Origin: Trissonchulus latispiculum
Taxonomy: Eukaryota; Nematoda; Enoplea; Enoplida; Ironidae
Assembly: GCA_030248195.1 (NCBI GenBank)
Contig: JASAND010030377.1
Coordinates: forward strand, 31,768-95,767
DNA: 64,000 bases
Direction: 5' to 3'
The stretch's first letter is position 1, and each line of letters starts with the position of its first letter. The notes beneath the pieces are model-generated. The model was not told where the DNA came from. It saw only the letters and a list, made by a program, of their open reading frames with translations, and did no database searches. The position numbers were made by a program, and so were the translations under genes. Positions 44,001 to 50,912 of this stretch are shown here, piece by piece.

Positions 44001-45768
44001 ATGGCCTTTGGAAAATGTCTTCGCGAAGAAAACTTAATGTTAAGGCTTCCAGCTGTGAAGCCGATGTGCTTAGATAGCGCCAACTGCTTCTTTAGCAAAG
44101 GCTAGTGGCTTTCAAATTGGCATTGTTTGCAACAGGCGCGCGAATGAAGTGCGAAGGGTCACAAAGGTCAGCCTTCGCGAATGGCTTTAATTTAATACCT
44201 CTAAGCAGGTGCGAAGGCTATTCGCATTCGCGAAGGGAAGGTTCACTATTTCTGGCCAGGACTGTAGAAGTTACAAACTGGAACAAAACTAAGGTCATTT
44301 TTGGATTCCCCTACCCATGAAACCCCCTAGATGAAGTTTCCGGGCGAAAATGGACAACTTTGAAATTTGACCTTTGGTCGACCGTGGTTCCGGTCACCTC
44401 CTCCACAACCTCAAAAACATCCCTCCAACTCCACAACCCAGAAAACTTCCCCCCAACTCCACAACCCAGAAAACCTCCCCCCAACTCCACAACCCAGAAA
44501 ACCTCCCCCCAATTTTCCTCCACAACCCAGAAAACCTCCCCCAATTTTTCTCCACAACCTCCCCCAATTTTCCTCCACAACCCCAAACCCCCCCAAATCT
44601 ACACCATTTTAGCACCCCTTACTACAGCTATTCGCATATTTTAGTATAAATTTTCTTTCTTTTATTTCTTTCTTTTTCTTTCATTTTCTTTCATTAATTT
44701 TATTTCCTTCTTTCTTTCACTTTCTTGGTTGTCCACTCAAAGTGATTGACAGACAAAGGTATAAAGTTACACTCAAAGGTCAAATCTATGCCTCGGCCTG
44801 TTTGACACATTGAAGTTATGCGCCTATAAAGTTGTTGCTAACTTGAGAAAATGAGGGTGTCCTCAAAGAATCAAACTAAGCAGGGTGTGTGTTAAGTGAA
44901 AGGTTGATGTAATTAAAAGTGACTTTGATGACAAAGTTTAAAATTATTCAGCGGACAAAATTTCTTTCTTTTTCTTTCATTTCTTTCTTTTTCTTTTCTT
45001 TCTTTCTTTTATTTATTTCTTTCTTTCTTTTGTTTAAACTAAAATAAGCGAATAGCTGTACTATTATCTACTTCGTATGTGCGGTTAATTTGCGTAAGGA
45101 AATGAAGTTGACATTGCAAGACCTGTAAAATTCGGGCTTCAGGTAGGAAAAAGATTGACTCACTTCATTTTAATTGCCATACTGTTACCGATCGAAGCAA
45201 CTGAGCGAGCTGCATCTTTGAGCTAGCCCTAGCATTTTAAGGAGTTCATATCTACTATCCACCCTGCAGTGAGTGAGTTTTTGCGTTATATATCATTCCC
45301 AAACATTAGTTCTAGTATAATATCGTTCATTTGTTTACGCCTGTATCGTTCTGTGATGATGTTCCAAATTTTTTAGGGGTGGGAGTGAAGCTGGTGTAAC
45401 AGAAAGCGAAATCAAAATTTGTTCATAAACAATATGGTTCCGAATTTTGGAATTGAGAAAACTATGTAGGATTCCAAGATTGTGGTTGATTAAGAAATCA
45501 GCACCTGTTTTACGCTACCCATTATAATAACGTTCATTTGCTGTACGTATGTATCGCTAACTGTTCTATGAGTTTAGGTTTTGGATGGTTTGGATTTCTT
45601 CACTTTTGTATGATACTTTAGGTTACACGAAGATATGGCGTTCCTGCTCTAAAATATATGATGGATCATCATGGATTCTACGGTGGACCTGCTCGACTTC
45701 CTTTAATTCCCCTAACTGATAGCGAGAAAGCCGAAGTTATGCAAGCTTTTAAGATTAATGGATTTTAA
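19970..45768 (+). CDS. HOGA1: 4-hydroxy-2-oxoglutarate aldolase-like enzyme (7 exons)
   Basis: Seven GT-AG exons join in phase into a 304-residue protein: 19970-20096, 20313-20441, 21399-21526, 22458-22592, 24663-24777, 25280-25413, 45622-45768. It belongs to the DapA/HOGA1 TIM-barrel lyase family: [10 protein letters not shown] at the N terminus, GSNGEF in exon 2, the active-site Tyr in LYNVPSN and the Schiff-base Lys in GVKDSGG (exon 4), VLAGSAGF in exon 5, [11 protein letters not shown] in exon 6 and [11 protein letters not shown] in exon 7. In animals HOGA1 cleaves 4-hydroxy-2-oxoglutarate to pyruvate and glyoxylate in mitochondria (hydroxyproline breakdown). The start at 19970 follows a good acceptor (TTTTCTTTTTAG); an in-frame ATG at 19901 would add 23 residues, a possible mitochondrial leader. 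The last intron is 20.2 kb because mobile elements fill it. No frame break was seen. Confidence 0.9.
20313..20441 (+). CDS. HOGA1: HOGA1-like exon 2
   Basis: Acceptor TTTTTCTAG; encodes the GSNGEF substrate-loop motif and the helix up to AGASCE; donor A|GTATGT (phase 1). Confidence 0.9.
21399..21526 (+). CDS. HOGA1: HOGA1-like exon 3
   Basis: Encodes [20 protein letters not shown] and on to HYNE, matching the family's T-x-x-(A/S)-x-x-x-(A/G)-x-x-GAD-A pattern. Donor GAG|GTTAGC (phase 0). Confidence 0.9.
21690..21844. mobile_element. Short MITE with ~32-bp imperfect TIRs
   Basis: Ends GGGCCTTTCCAAGAAAGGG and the complement of CCCTTTCTTGAAAAGGCTC, followed inward by GAGTAGAGT/ACTCTACTC. About 155 bp, non-coding, in HOGA1 intron 3. 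Confidence 0.65.
22458..22592 (+). CDS. HOGA1: HOGA1-like exon 4 (catalytic Tyr and Lys)
   Basis: 45 codons. LYNVPSNTG carries the catalytic Tyr and GVKDSGG the Schiff-base Lys of the DapA superfamily. Donor AAT|GTAAAT. Confidence 0.92.
22975..23048 (-). repeat. tRNA-derived sequence, probable SINE head
   Basis: The minus strand reads GCCGCGATGGACGAGAGGTT with a tRNA A-box-like start and ACGTTCGAATCTC resembling a B box. It is followed by an unrelated body downstream on the minus strand. The stems are too poor for a working tRNA. Confidence 0.5.
23089..23467. mobile_element. Foldback element, copy 1
   Basis: Arms of over 100 bp start CAAGAGTACATAATACATAA and end with its complement. Inner parts carry CGCTAACGG followed by a C run and GCAAATTGG, and a palindromic AAGCTCGAAAACACAAGC zone in the middle. 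Non-coding. Lies in HOGA1 intron 4. Confidence 0.8.
23466..23842. mobile_element. Foldback element, copy 2
   Basis: Same layout as copy 1: arms TGATAATACTAAGAGTATGC and complement, CTCTGCACGCTAACGG, C run with GCAAATC, and the central palindrome. It directly adjoins copy 1. Confidence 0.8.
23840..24555. mobile_element. G-rich foldback element with iterated inner repeats
   Basis: Arms begin CAAGAGTGCATAATTGCAC and close with its complement. Each arm holds several copies of a ~30-bp unit with CCCCGTTTGGTGGGGGG followed by TATGCAAAAGGGGT (complementary on the right arm). Open frames here are artefacts of the repeat. Confidence 0.85.
24663..24777 (+). CDS. HOGA1: HOGA1-like exon 5
   Basis: The acceptor CTGTTTCAG at 24662 is preferred over CTCCAG at 24646 because it keeps the family alignment. 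Encodes a short helix, then [17 protein letters not shown]. Donor G|GTAAGA. Confidence 0.88.
25280..25413 (+). CDS. HOGA1: HOGA1-like exon 6
   Basis: Encodes [20 protein letters not shown] and the following helix to LPNEM. Donor ATG|GTTAGT opens the 20.2-kb intron 25414-45621. Confidence 0.9.
25436..26050. repeat. Tandem ~150-bp repeat block, copy A
   Basis: A G-rich low-complexity start (GGTTTTCTGGGTTGTGGAGT repeated), then about three diverged units each with GGTCGACC(A/C)AAGGTCAA, AACTTT(A/G)TCTAGG and TTTTCTGGGTCGGGGAAT. An inverted copy lies at 43620-44630, the other end of the same intron. Confidence 0.75.
26051..27600. other. Intron sequence without recognisable element
   Basis: AT-rich HOGA1 intron 6 sequence. 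I see no gene or repeat with clear ends. Confidence 0.5.
27602..27683. repeat. Three tandem hairpins just upstream of the LTR element
   Basis: 27602-27618 and 27641-27657 are both TACGACT-TTC-AGTCGTA; 27668-27683 is TACGAC-TTAT-GTCGTA. A further GTCGTAC lies at about 27716. Confidence 0.75.
27779..28251 (+). repeat. 5' LTR
   Basis: 473 bp, TGTAG...CTACA. It differs from the 3' LTR at two positions that I can see: an A/G at 27797 in GCATATATG (A here, G there) and a C/T at 28160 in GGCTCCCC (C here, T there). Confidence 0.92.
29251..30660 (+). pseudogene. Broken gag of the LTR element
   Basis: An open stretch of 182 codons (29251-29799) starts the region but meets stops and frame changes. 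A CX2CX4HX4C zinc knuckle is readable at 30618-30659 ([14 protein letters not shown]), which marks the nucleocapsid end of Gag. No continuous frame joins them. Confidence 0.6.
32080..32513 (+). pseudogene. Retropepsin remnant of the LTR element
   Basis: [13 protein letters not shown] gives the aspartic protease active site (DTGA). The downstream flap and ILG motif are not clear. The frame is open for about 133 codons and then stops. Confidence 0.65.
33200..33935 (+). pseudogene. Reverse transcriptase remnant with internal deletion and frameshift
   Basis: [11 protein letters not shown] is followed at once by a stop and then by [20 protein letters not shown], so roughly 60 residues normally lying between are missing. 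VYIDDALI carries the YxDD-type active site. After SFFSR the frame shifts and continues as [18 protein letters not shown] and [17 protein letters not shown], the connection typical of Ty3/gypsy RT. It cannot make a working enzyme. Confidence 0.85.
34760..35170 (+). pseudogene. Integrase remnant of the LTR element
   Basis: [16 protein letters not shown] resembles the end of the zinc-binding domain and [20 protein letters not shown] the first catalytic Asp region of Ty3/gypsy integrase. The frame stops soon after; the second Asp and Glu are not traceable with confidence. Confidence 0.75.
35700..38688 (+). other. 3' interior of the LTR element, no intact gene
   Basis: Several short frames. One at 35756 begins with a signal-peptide-like hydrophobic stretch ([17 protein letters not shown]), which could be a decayed envelope start, but this is weak. 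The rest is AT-rich down to the polypurine tract. Confidence 0.4.
38689..39161 (+). repeat. 3' LTR
   Basis: 473 bp, same ends and length as the 5' LTR, preceded by TGGGGAGA and followed by the ATAT target duplication. Confidence 0.92.
39345..39960 (-). repeat. ~155-bp tandem repeat, four units
   Basis: Units begin near 39353, 39508, 39664 and 39819 (periods 155, 156, 155), each with ACTTTCGCTA, GAAAA(T)G(C/T)CGCAAG, GTTGTTCAGCTCGACGAGCT and CATATCGACCACTTT. The last two units are nearly identical. Read on the minus strand, the core matches the satellite at 55.36-55.9 kb. Confidence 0.85.
40140..40262 (-). repeat. Repeat end shared with 19.45-19.57 kb
   Basis: About 120 bases match 19450-19570 in inverted orientation, with the AGAGGGGGGGACAG stretch at the tip. 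It sits directly left of the NADAR gene leader. Confidence 0.7.
40399..40548 (+). promoter_or_regulatory. Leader of the second NADAR gene: repeated motif and 3' splice site
   Basis: GTATTGTTGAATGAGAATCG followed by TTTTTGTCTT occurs at about 40397 and again 79 bases later. A good acceptor (TTTTTTCCTGTCTTAG) ends at 40548, 31 bases before the ATG, as for the two accessory ORFs of the large element. Confidence 0.5.
40580..42335 (+). CDS. Second NADAR-domain gene, one frame change near 41.0 kb
   Basis: Two overlapping frames: 40580 to about 41015 (Pro-rich N-terminal part) and about 41020 to 42335. Coding-like sequence passes from one to the other by +1 around 41005-41030, near a CCCCC run. The C-terminal part is a NADAR domain: [10 protein letters not shown] (residues 237-246 counted from the Met at 40989), [10 protein letters not shown] at 272-281 replacing the family's EHxxQxx[14 protein letters not shown] at 363-375, and [14 protein letters not shown] at 403-416, very like the family's N-LG-x-L(M)-x-x-R. 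The middle (about residues 15-230) is unrecognised, aromatic-rich and intact. The whole is GC-rich against AT-rich flanks, as with the first NADAR ORF, supporting an origin in a mobile element. The frame change may be an indel, programmed frameshifting or a sequencing error. Confidence 0.75.
42336..43380 (+). other. 3' region of the second NADAR gene
   Basis: T-rich, with no coding signal. It contains TTGACCGAGCGGTTACGG (tRNA A-box-like, about 42766-42785) and a perfect 18-bp hairpin at 43123-43165. No LTR-like duplicate of the leader was found. Confidence 0.5.
43123..43165 (+). terminator. Perfect 18-bp hairpin, 7-nt loop
   Basis: Stem CTAGGAGTGTTTCCCCGG with its exact complement and loop TATGATG. 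It lies 790 bases after the NADAR stop codon. It may be an RNA 3'-end or stability element, or the core of a small foldback; the type given here is a best guess. Confidence 0.5.
43620..44630. repeat. Tandem ~150-bp repeat block, copy B (inverted relative to 25.4 kb)
   Basis: Reverse complement of the block at 25436-26050, including the C-rich run of CCCAACTCCACAACCCAGAA units. It is interrupted by the MITE at 43900-44264. Confidence 0.8.
43900..44264. mobile_element. Tc1/mariner-like MITE, copy 1
   Basis: TIRs CAGTCCTGGCCAGAAATAGTG with an exact complement at the other end, flanked by TA (43898-43899 and 44265-44266). The interior is full of TTCGCGAA-type palindromes. The related repeat at 25.75 kb is the empty site (CATGGAGG there). 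Confidence 0.88.
44650..45030. repeat. Two CTTT-rich microsatellite tracts
   Basis: Impure CTTT/ATTT runs at about 44650-44725 and 44965-45030, separated by unique sequence. Confidence 0.8.
45622..45768 (+). CDS. HOGA1: HOGA1-like exon 7 (C-terminus)
   Basis: Acceptor GATACTTTAG; encodes [20 protein letters not shown], the GGPARLPL motif and a final helix ending KINGF, then TAA. It matches the C-terminal part of animal HOGA1 and shows the enormous intron does not end the gene. Confidence 0.92.
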   Translation, partial: VTRRYGVPALKYMMDHHGFYGGPARLPLIPLTDSEKAEVMQAFKINGF

Positions 45769-46172
45769 TTGCTATCTCTAATTGGTTTCCTATATTCATC
45801 ATGTTTTATAATTTTATAATTGTTATTTCGCTTTGATGGTTCATTCCCTCGTAGTTGCTCAACTCTAACAATATTAGTGCACTCTAATCATTTCGTTGAT
45901 ATTCTATTTTTATTGGTTTTAATAATTTGTAATGGCCTTTCCAGTAAAAAAACAAACGCTTTTGGTGGCGTCATTTGCTATAGAACTTCAGTGGTGCTCG
46001 TATAGTATCGCATATTAACCCATATATCTTTACTTTGTCATTTTTGCATTAGTTTTACTCTTAGGAGCCAATTTAATACAAGATTTTAGTTAGCACTTTT
46101 ATGTATTACATGTAGTGGGTCTTTTCCAGATTAACCCCCCACCACTCAAAATTCTAAAAACTTGGCCAACTT

Positions 46173-46314
46173 GGCTTTATGCCTATTCAAAAACGTGTCA
46201 CTACAGTTTGGGAACGAATTCAAATTTAAGCTTGGTTCGATTGTGCCTGGGTGGCTCAATCGGTAGAGCATTGGCCTAGACAGCCAAAGATTGTGGATTC
46301 GATCCCCCACCTCA
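46173..46314 (+). repeat. tRNA-derived SINE, copy 1 (5' part)
   Basis: GGCTTTATGCCTATTCAAAA, then GTGCCTGGGTGGCTCAATCG (A box) and GTGGATTCGATCCC (B box). The same ~140 bases recur at 50072-50213. The T-arm pairing is poor, so this is a SINE, not a tRNA gene. Its body resumes at about 46925 after an inserted block. Confidence 0.75.
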
Positions 46315-46363
46315 ATTAAAGAAGATAGAAAGTTGCACACCACCAGGCGCCCGAAACAATCGG

Positions 46364-46436
46364 GCACCCGGTGGGACTCGAACCCACGGTCTCCTGCTTA
46401 ACGCGCAGACGCTCTAACCAACTGAGCCACGGATGC
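46364..46436 (-). tRNA. tRNA-like unit inside a SINE, copy 1 (anticodon position GTT)
   Basis: A 73-nt cloverleaf on the minus strand: acceptor GCATCCG/CGGGTGC with one G-T pair, D arm GCTC/GAGC, anticodon stem TCTGC/GCAGG, perfect T arm GTGGG/CCCAC. The anticodon loop GCGTTAA has C instead of U at position 33, unusual for a working tRNA. Repeated at 46703-46775 within a longer unit, so probably a SINE head. Confidence 0.5.
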
Positions 46437-46702
46437 TTCAGTGGAATGAGCTTAAACCGGAAATCGAATCCAATGTGTGCAACTTCCAACGCACAAGTGC
46501 ATTGCACACTGCAGGTGGAGCGAGACAACTCTCAAGCCTCCCACCGCAATGTACACGACAGTGATGGATGGAACCGGATCACTTAGGCTTGACCCGGTGA
46601 CCCGGTCGGTCCCTGACCCGGTGACCCGGTTCCATCTCTGGTACACGAACCCAATTAAAGAAGAAAGAATGTTGCACACCACTAGGCGCCCGAAAAAATC
46701 GG

Positions 46703-46775
46703 GCACCCTGTGGGACTCGAACCCACGATCTTCTGCTTAACGCGCAGACGCTCTAACCAACTGAGCCACGGGTGC
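46703..46775 (-). tRNA. tRNA-like unit inside a SINE, copy 2
   Basis: Same layout and the same GCGTTAA loop as the copy at 46364-46436, with a few changes and one acceptor mismatch. About 110 bases on its right (GCTTCAGTGGAATG onward) also repeat, so this is part of a SINE. Confidence 0.5.
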
Positions 46776-46965
46776 TTCAGTGGAATGGGCTTAAACCGGA
46801 AATCGAATCCAATGTGTGCAACTTCCAACGCACAAGTGCATTGCACACTGCAGGTGGAGCGAGACAACTCTCAAGTCTCCCACCGCAATGTACACGAACC
46901 CAATTAAAGAAGAAAGTTGCACACCTCCCGGCCCGAATTTTTCGGGTCGGAGATGCTGTAGTGAC

Positions 46966-49781
46966 TAGAGTTGGGACCGGTTCCACTAGAACCGGCTGGA
47001 ACCGGAACCGGAACCGGAACCGAACCGGAAGGAATTTTAGAACCGGAACCGGAACCGATAGGATTTGGAACGACCGGTTCCACTCTTAAAAATGTACGTG
47101 AACTCATTTTTTTTGCAGGAGTTTAAATTTTGCAAAAGCTGAATTTTGTTTTTGTGGTTGCCATTCACTGTTGCCATTCATATTGTCTTTTTCAAGCTAG
47201 TGACTGAAATTGAAACTAAAAACCTAGTTTGAACTGAAACTAAACAAATTTAGACCGGAAAGCGAAATATGTAGAATGAGACTGATAATAATTAAGAGTT
47301 TCAAACTAAACCTGAAATGAAGGTTACAATTATTGGAGCTGAAACTGAAGCTGACACTCCATAGAATAAATTTAGACCCTAAACTGAAAACGACAGCTTC
47401 AGCTCCACTGAAGGTGACACAAACTCACCGCTTCCCCTTTTCAGGCGATCGAGGCACGTTTCAGGTTTCACTGAAGCCGAGGCATAGAATTAAGAGAAAT
47501 TTCAAATGTTTCTTTGAATCAACACTAGTGACATCATCCCGTCTGTTAAGACAAAAATTAAATGTTAAACATACTTGAAAAATTAGGAGGAACACGTATA
47601 TATTGTAAGGGAAAATTTCTACTTCCTTTATTCCGGAAGGAATTTCGTAATTTTTTGTTTCCATGCTTCTGATTTTTCAAATTTTGTTAAGTAATTTTGT
47701 GTGTATTACAAAATGCAGTTGTGAGAATGTCTCTAAATTAATTTTAACGAATTTTTGAAATTTTCTGTTCTAAAATTCCAATTGTAATTGATGAAATACA
47801 GGCACTTTCGTTTAGACGTGAACGATACATCGCCGAATGAAAACTTTAACCAGCTTACATATTTGAATATTAACCTCATAGAAAAGATGAGAGCTCGATG
47901 GGATGTAGTCGGAAATTGAGTATATCTTCTCAAAAAATTGGTAAATGGAAGGTGGTGTTGTCAGCACGCAAGATTTAAACAACATTTTCTTTAAAAAATA
48001 GTAAATTTTAGAGGAGTAGAAAACTTCGAAAGTTGAGTACTTATTTTCTTATTTTTAAGCTATCGACAAAGGAGACGAAAGTCAATCAAAGTTCAAATAA
48101 TGGAACAGCATGTAGAAGTATCTGTTAGCTATTTTGTGTAATCAAGCGACTGTACATGTCCTCGTTAAATATTACTTTAATATATATGTTCTTCTTTCCA
48201 ATTTGGCTTTCAGCTTATATTTTAAATGCATTTAAACGTTTGGAAACTATTTACTTCTGACACTGTACTCCTTTTAAGGTGGTGATTCCTTTTGGGCACA
48301 AATTGTTGGTTGGCGACGCCAATCAGGATGAAATTTGGCGAAACTTTCCGAAATACATTCTTTTAGCGTTCTAACACCCTCCGCGCAATCCCGGTTCAAA
48401 AATTTGAGATTTCCGATCAGGGCGGTTTTTTCCAATTTCTGAAAGTTTGGCGGCAGCTATACAGCTATGACTATACTCATTTGAAAGATCTCGTTGAGCT
48501 TCACATTTTTGCTTTTTAAAGCAACTTTGTATCTTTTCTCTAGCGTGCGATATATGTAGCCGATTTTCTTGTTTTGGCGTCGAAAACTTGTCATTTTTGC
48601 AGAAATCAAATAATCCATCATTTCTTGAACTACACAAGCCGGAAAATCAAACTAAGGGCGTCGATCTGAAGGTATCACAGGGGCAAATTATCCGATGGAT
48701 GATCGTCTTCCAACAGCTATCCCGTAGGCTGCTATCATGAAAAATGTAGTTTTTGCAAAAACACGACCAATTTTTTCCAAAGATTGTGGAGCATTCACCA
48801 TGCAAGTTGGAGGGCTGCTACTTAACAAATGAGTTCTGCACAAATATACCCAGGGACGATTTTTTAGTTGCCCCGATTGCTGCTTTCTAGCTAAAGTAAT
48901 CGCTTGACAAATTTGGAAAAAGTAGGCAAAATACAGGTTACGCACACATTTCAGCTTATTTCTCTATAACGAAGAGCGATTTCACAATAAATAAAAAATC
49001 GTCCCCAGCTATTTGATGGAGGTATCGAATGATATAACCGATGTCTCGCGAAAAAATTTTCTTGGGTCTGCAAAAAATCTGGAAAATTATACTTCTTCTA
49101 AAATGTGTCAAAAATATTTTAATACAGCTACATTAGTTTCATGGTATGCATTAAAAAGAGAAAATGTCAAGCTACATTTTGATATAAAAATGGCTTCTTA
49201 ACTCCAAGTAATGAACGAGTAATAATGGTGCAAACTTTTGTGACCAAAGGGAATCACCACCTTAAGGAAATAAAAATTTAAGCTCCAGTATGTCTCAATT
49301 CTCAGCATGTTTTACTGAAACCTTGTGCAGTTTATATACAAGATTCTGTTCAGAAGGCGCTGTCTGCATTTAGATGCACAGTAGAATCTCACCGTGAATT
49401 ATCGAAACAATTTGCTCGACCATACTAGTTTTAATTTGTTTTACAAGTTTTAGTGTATGTTGTGCATATAGTAACAGCATTTGTAACGGAGCAAATTCAA
49501 GGTAAGGCAAAAACTTTAAAATTCTAAGTAAACAAAAAAGTTTAACCCAGTTGGTTATTATCGCATTACCTATTCCAATTGTTTTGCAGTATTGCTTTAT
49601 AATTTTGGAAGTATAACCCTTGCTGGGGCCTGCATCCAATATTAAATAATGTTAAAATGTAACCACGAATTTTGTACTTGGAACCGGGAACCGGAAGCTA
49701 GAACCGGAACCAGAACCGGAACCGGCACTCTAGAACCGGAACCGGAACCGGTTTTGAAAATTGGAACCGGTCCCAACTCTA
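46966..49781. mobile_element. Non-autonomous hAT element
   Basis: 2816 bp. The TIRs are an exact 19 bp (TAGAGTTGGGACCGGTTCC at 46966-46984; complement at 49763-49781). An exact 8-bp target duplication, GTAGTGAC, lies at 46958-46965 and 49782-49789. Both ends carry clustered GGAACC repeats (46977-47090 and 49678-49770), likely transposase binding sites. There is no transposase ORF. It interrupts a SINE body. Confidence 0.92.
48278..49261. mobile_element. TTAA-flanked TIR element nested in the hAT element
   Basis: 984 bp flanked by TTAA (48274-48277 and 49262-49265). Ends GGTGGTGATTCCTTTTGGGC and the complement of GCCACCAAAG-type right end match over 22 bases with two differences. The TTAA target is typical of piggyBac. 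Non-coding; it contains the shared motif noted in the findings (about 48475-48510). Confidence 0.82.
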
Positions 49782-49871
49782 GTAGTGACATATATACTTC
49801 TCTCTTTCGTTTAGAATCTTGTATTATTCTACAGCCATCGTGCACCACCTGTCAGCTTGAGCTTGTCTCGC

Positions 49872-49872
<1 letters not shown>

Positions 49873-49969
<97 letters not shown>

Positions 49970-50063
49970 TGCGTGTACGTGTGTGTGCGCGTGCGTGTGC
50001 GTGTGTGTGTGTGCGTCTGCGTGTGCGCGCGCGTGTGTGTGTATGTCTGTGTATGTGTGTGTC
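49873..50063. repeat. GT/CA microsatellite
   Basis: About 190 bases of GT, pure at first and then mixed with GC and GTAT. The Cys/Val frames here are not genes. Confidence 0.97.
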
Positions 50064-50071
50064 TTTGGTAG

Positions 50072-50213
50072 GGCTTTATGCCTATTCAAAAACGTGTCAC
50101 TACAGTTTGGGAACGAATTCAAATTTAAGCTTGGTTCGATTGTGCCTAGGTGGCTCAATTGTTAGAGCGTTGGCCTGGATAGCCAAAGGTTGTGGATTCG
50201 ATCCCCCACCTCA
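50072..50213 (+). repeat. tRNA-derived SINE, copy 2
   Basis: Matches 46173-46314 along its whole length, and continues into GGCCGGAATTTTTCGGGTCG and GTGCTGTAGTGGCAT, the body of which the same sequence is found at 46929-46965. Confidence 0.8.
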
Positions 50214-50527
50214 GGCCGGAATTTTTCGGGTCGGAGGTGCTGTAGTGGCATCCATCTTTCTTTCGTTTATAATCTTGTATTATTCAGATTCGTGCTCAGC
50301 GACCCAGAAAACTTTTTCAGCAAAATTGGCGACAAAAATTTTTCGATTTTTCTTGGTCCCCCTTGCGAATCCAAAAAATGTAGTTTCGCGAAAACGAAAA
50401 ATTTTGCGATATTTACATACACATACCAAATTTCAGCTCATTTGGTCAAGTGTTATGAATTTTGAGTAGTGGGTGTAATCTGAAAAAGACCCCATGTCTG
50501 AAAAAGACATTATATACATTAATAATA

Positions 50528-50868
50528 TCAGGAGTACATCATGGTAAGAGATGACACTAAGCCTAGCCTCTGTTATCAGGGACAAAACTATGCTCTGCTC
50601 GCTAACGGCTGACCCCGCTCCCGCGAATTGGATCCATCACTTCAAAGAAATTTGCACGCTATGTTTGTGTTCTGAAGCCCGCAACAGACTCATATTGAAC
50701 CAACTGCATAGTTGTATTTTCGAGCTTTAGCATGCAAGCGTAGCGCTTAAATTTCTTATGAAATGATGGGTCAATTTTTGGAGGGGGGTCAGCCGTTAGC
50801 GAACAGAACATAGTGTTTGCTCTGATAACAGAGATTAGGCTTAGTGTCATACTCTTACTTATTATGAA
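50528..50868. mobile_element. Foldback element, copy 3 (diverged)
   Basis: Same plan as 23089-23467: TCTGTTATCAG, CTATGCTCTGC(T)CGCTAACGGC and a C/G run at each end, central AGCTTTAGCATGCAAGC. More diverged than the intron copies. Confidence 0.7.
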
Positions 50869-50912
50869 CTATTGATCATATTTGAATTGTAATTGTACCT
50901 AAAACAGTTTAA

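Larger units (their letters stand above)
46117..50493. mobile_element. Outer inverted-repeat element with nested insertions
   Basis: The left end GGGTCTTTTCCAGATTA followed by CCACTCAAAATTC matches the complement of the right end (GAATTTTGAGTAGTGGG then TAATCTGAAAAAGACCC) over about 50 bases, imperfectly. Target duplication is unclear (CATGT occurs on both sides). SINE copies, a hAT element and a GT run are nested inside. Confidence 0.6.

Noticed and set aside
44360..44650. Pro-rich proteins
   Set aside because: Translation of a C-rich low-complexity repeat; the same occurs in all frames.
46364..46775. Two functional tRNA-Asn genes
   Set aside because: C at position 33, membership in a longer repeat, and mismatches make SINE heads more likely; reported as tRNA-like at low confidence.
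49873..50170. Cys/Val-rich proteins on both strands
   Set aside because: Translation of a GT microsatellite.
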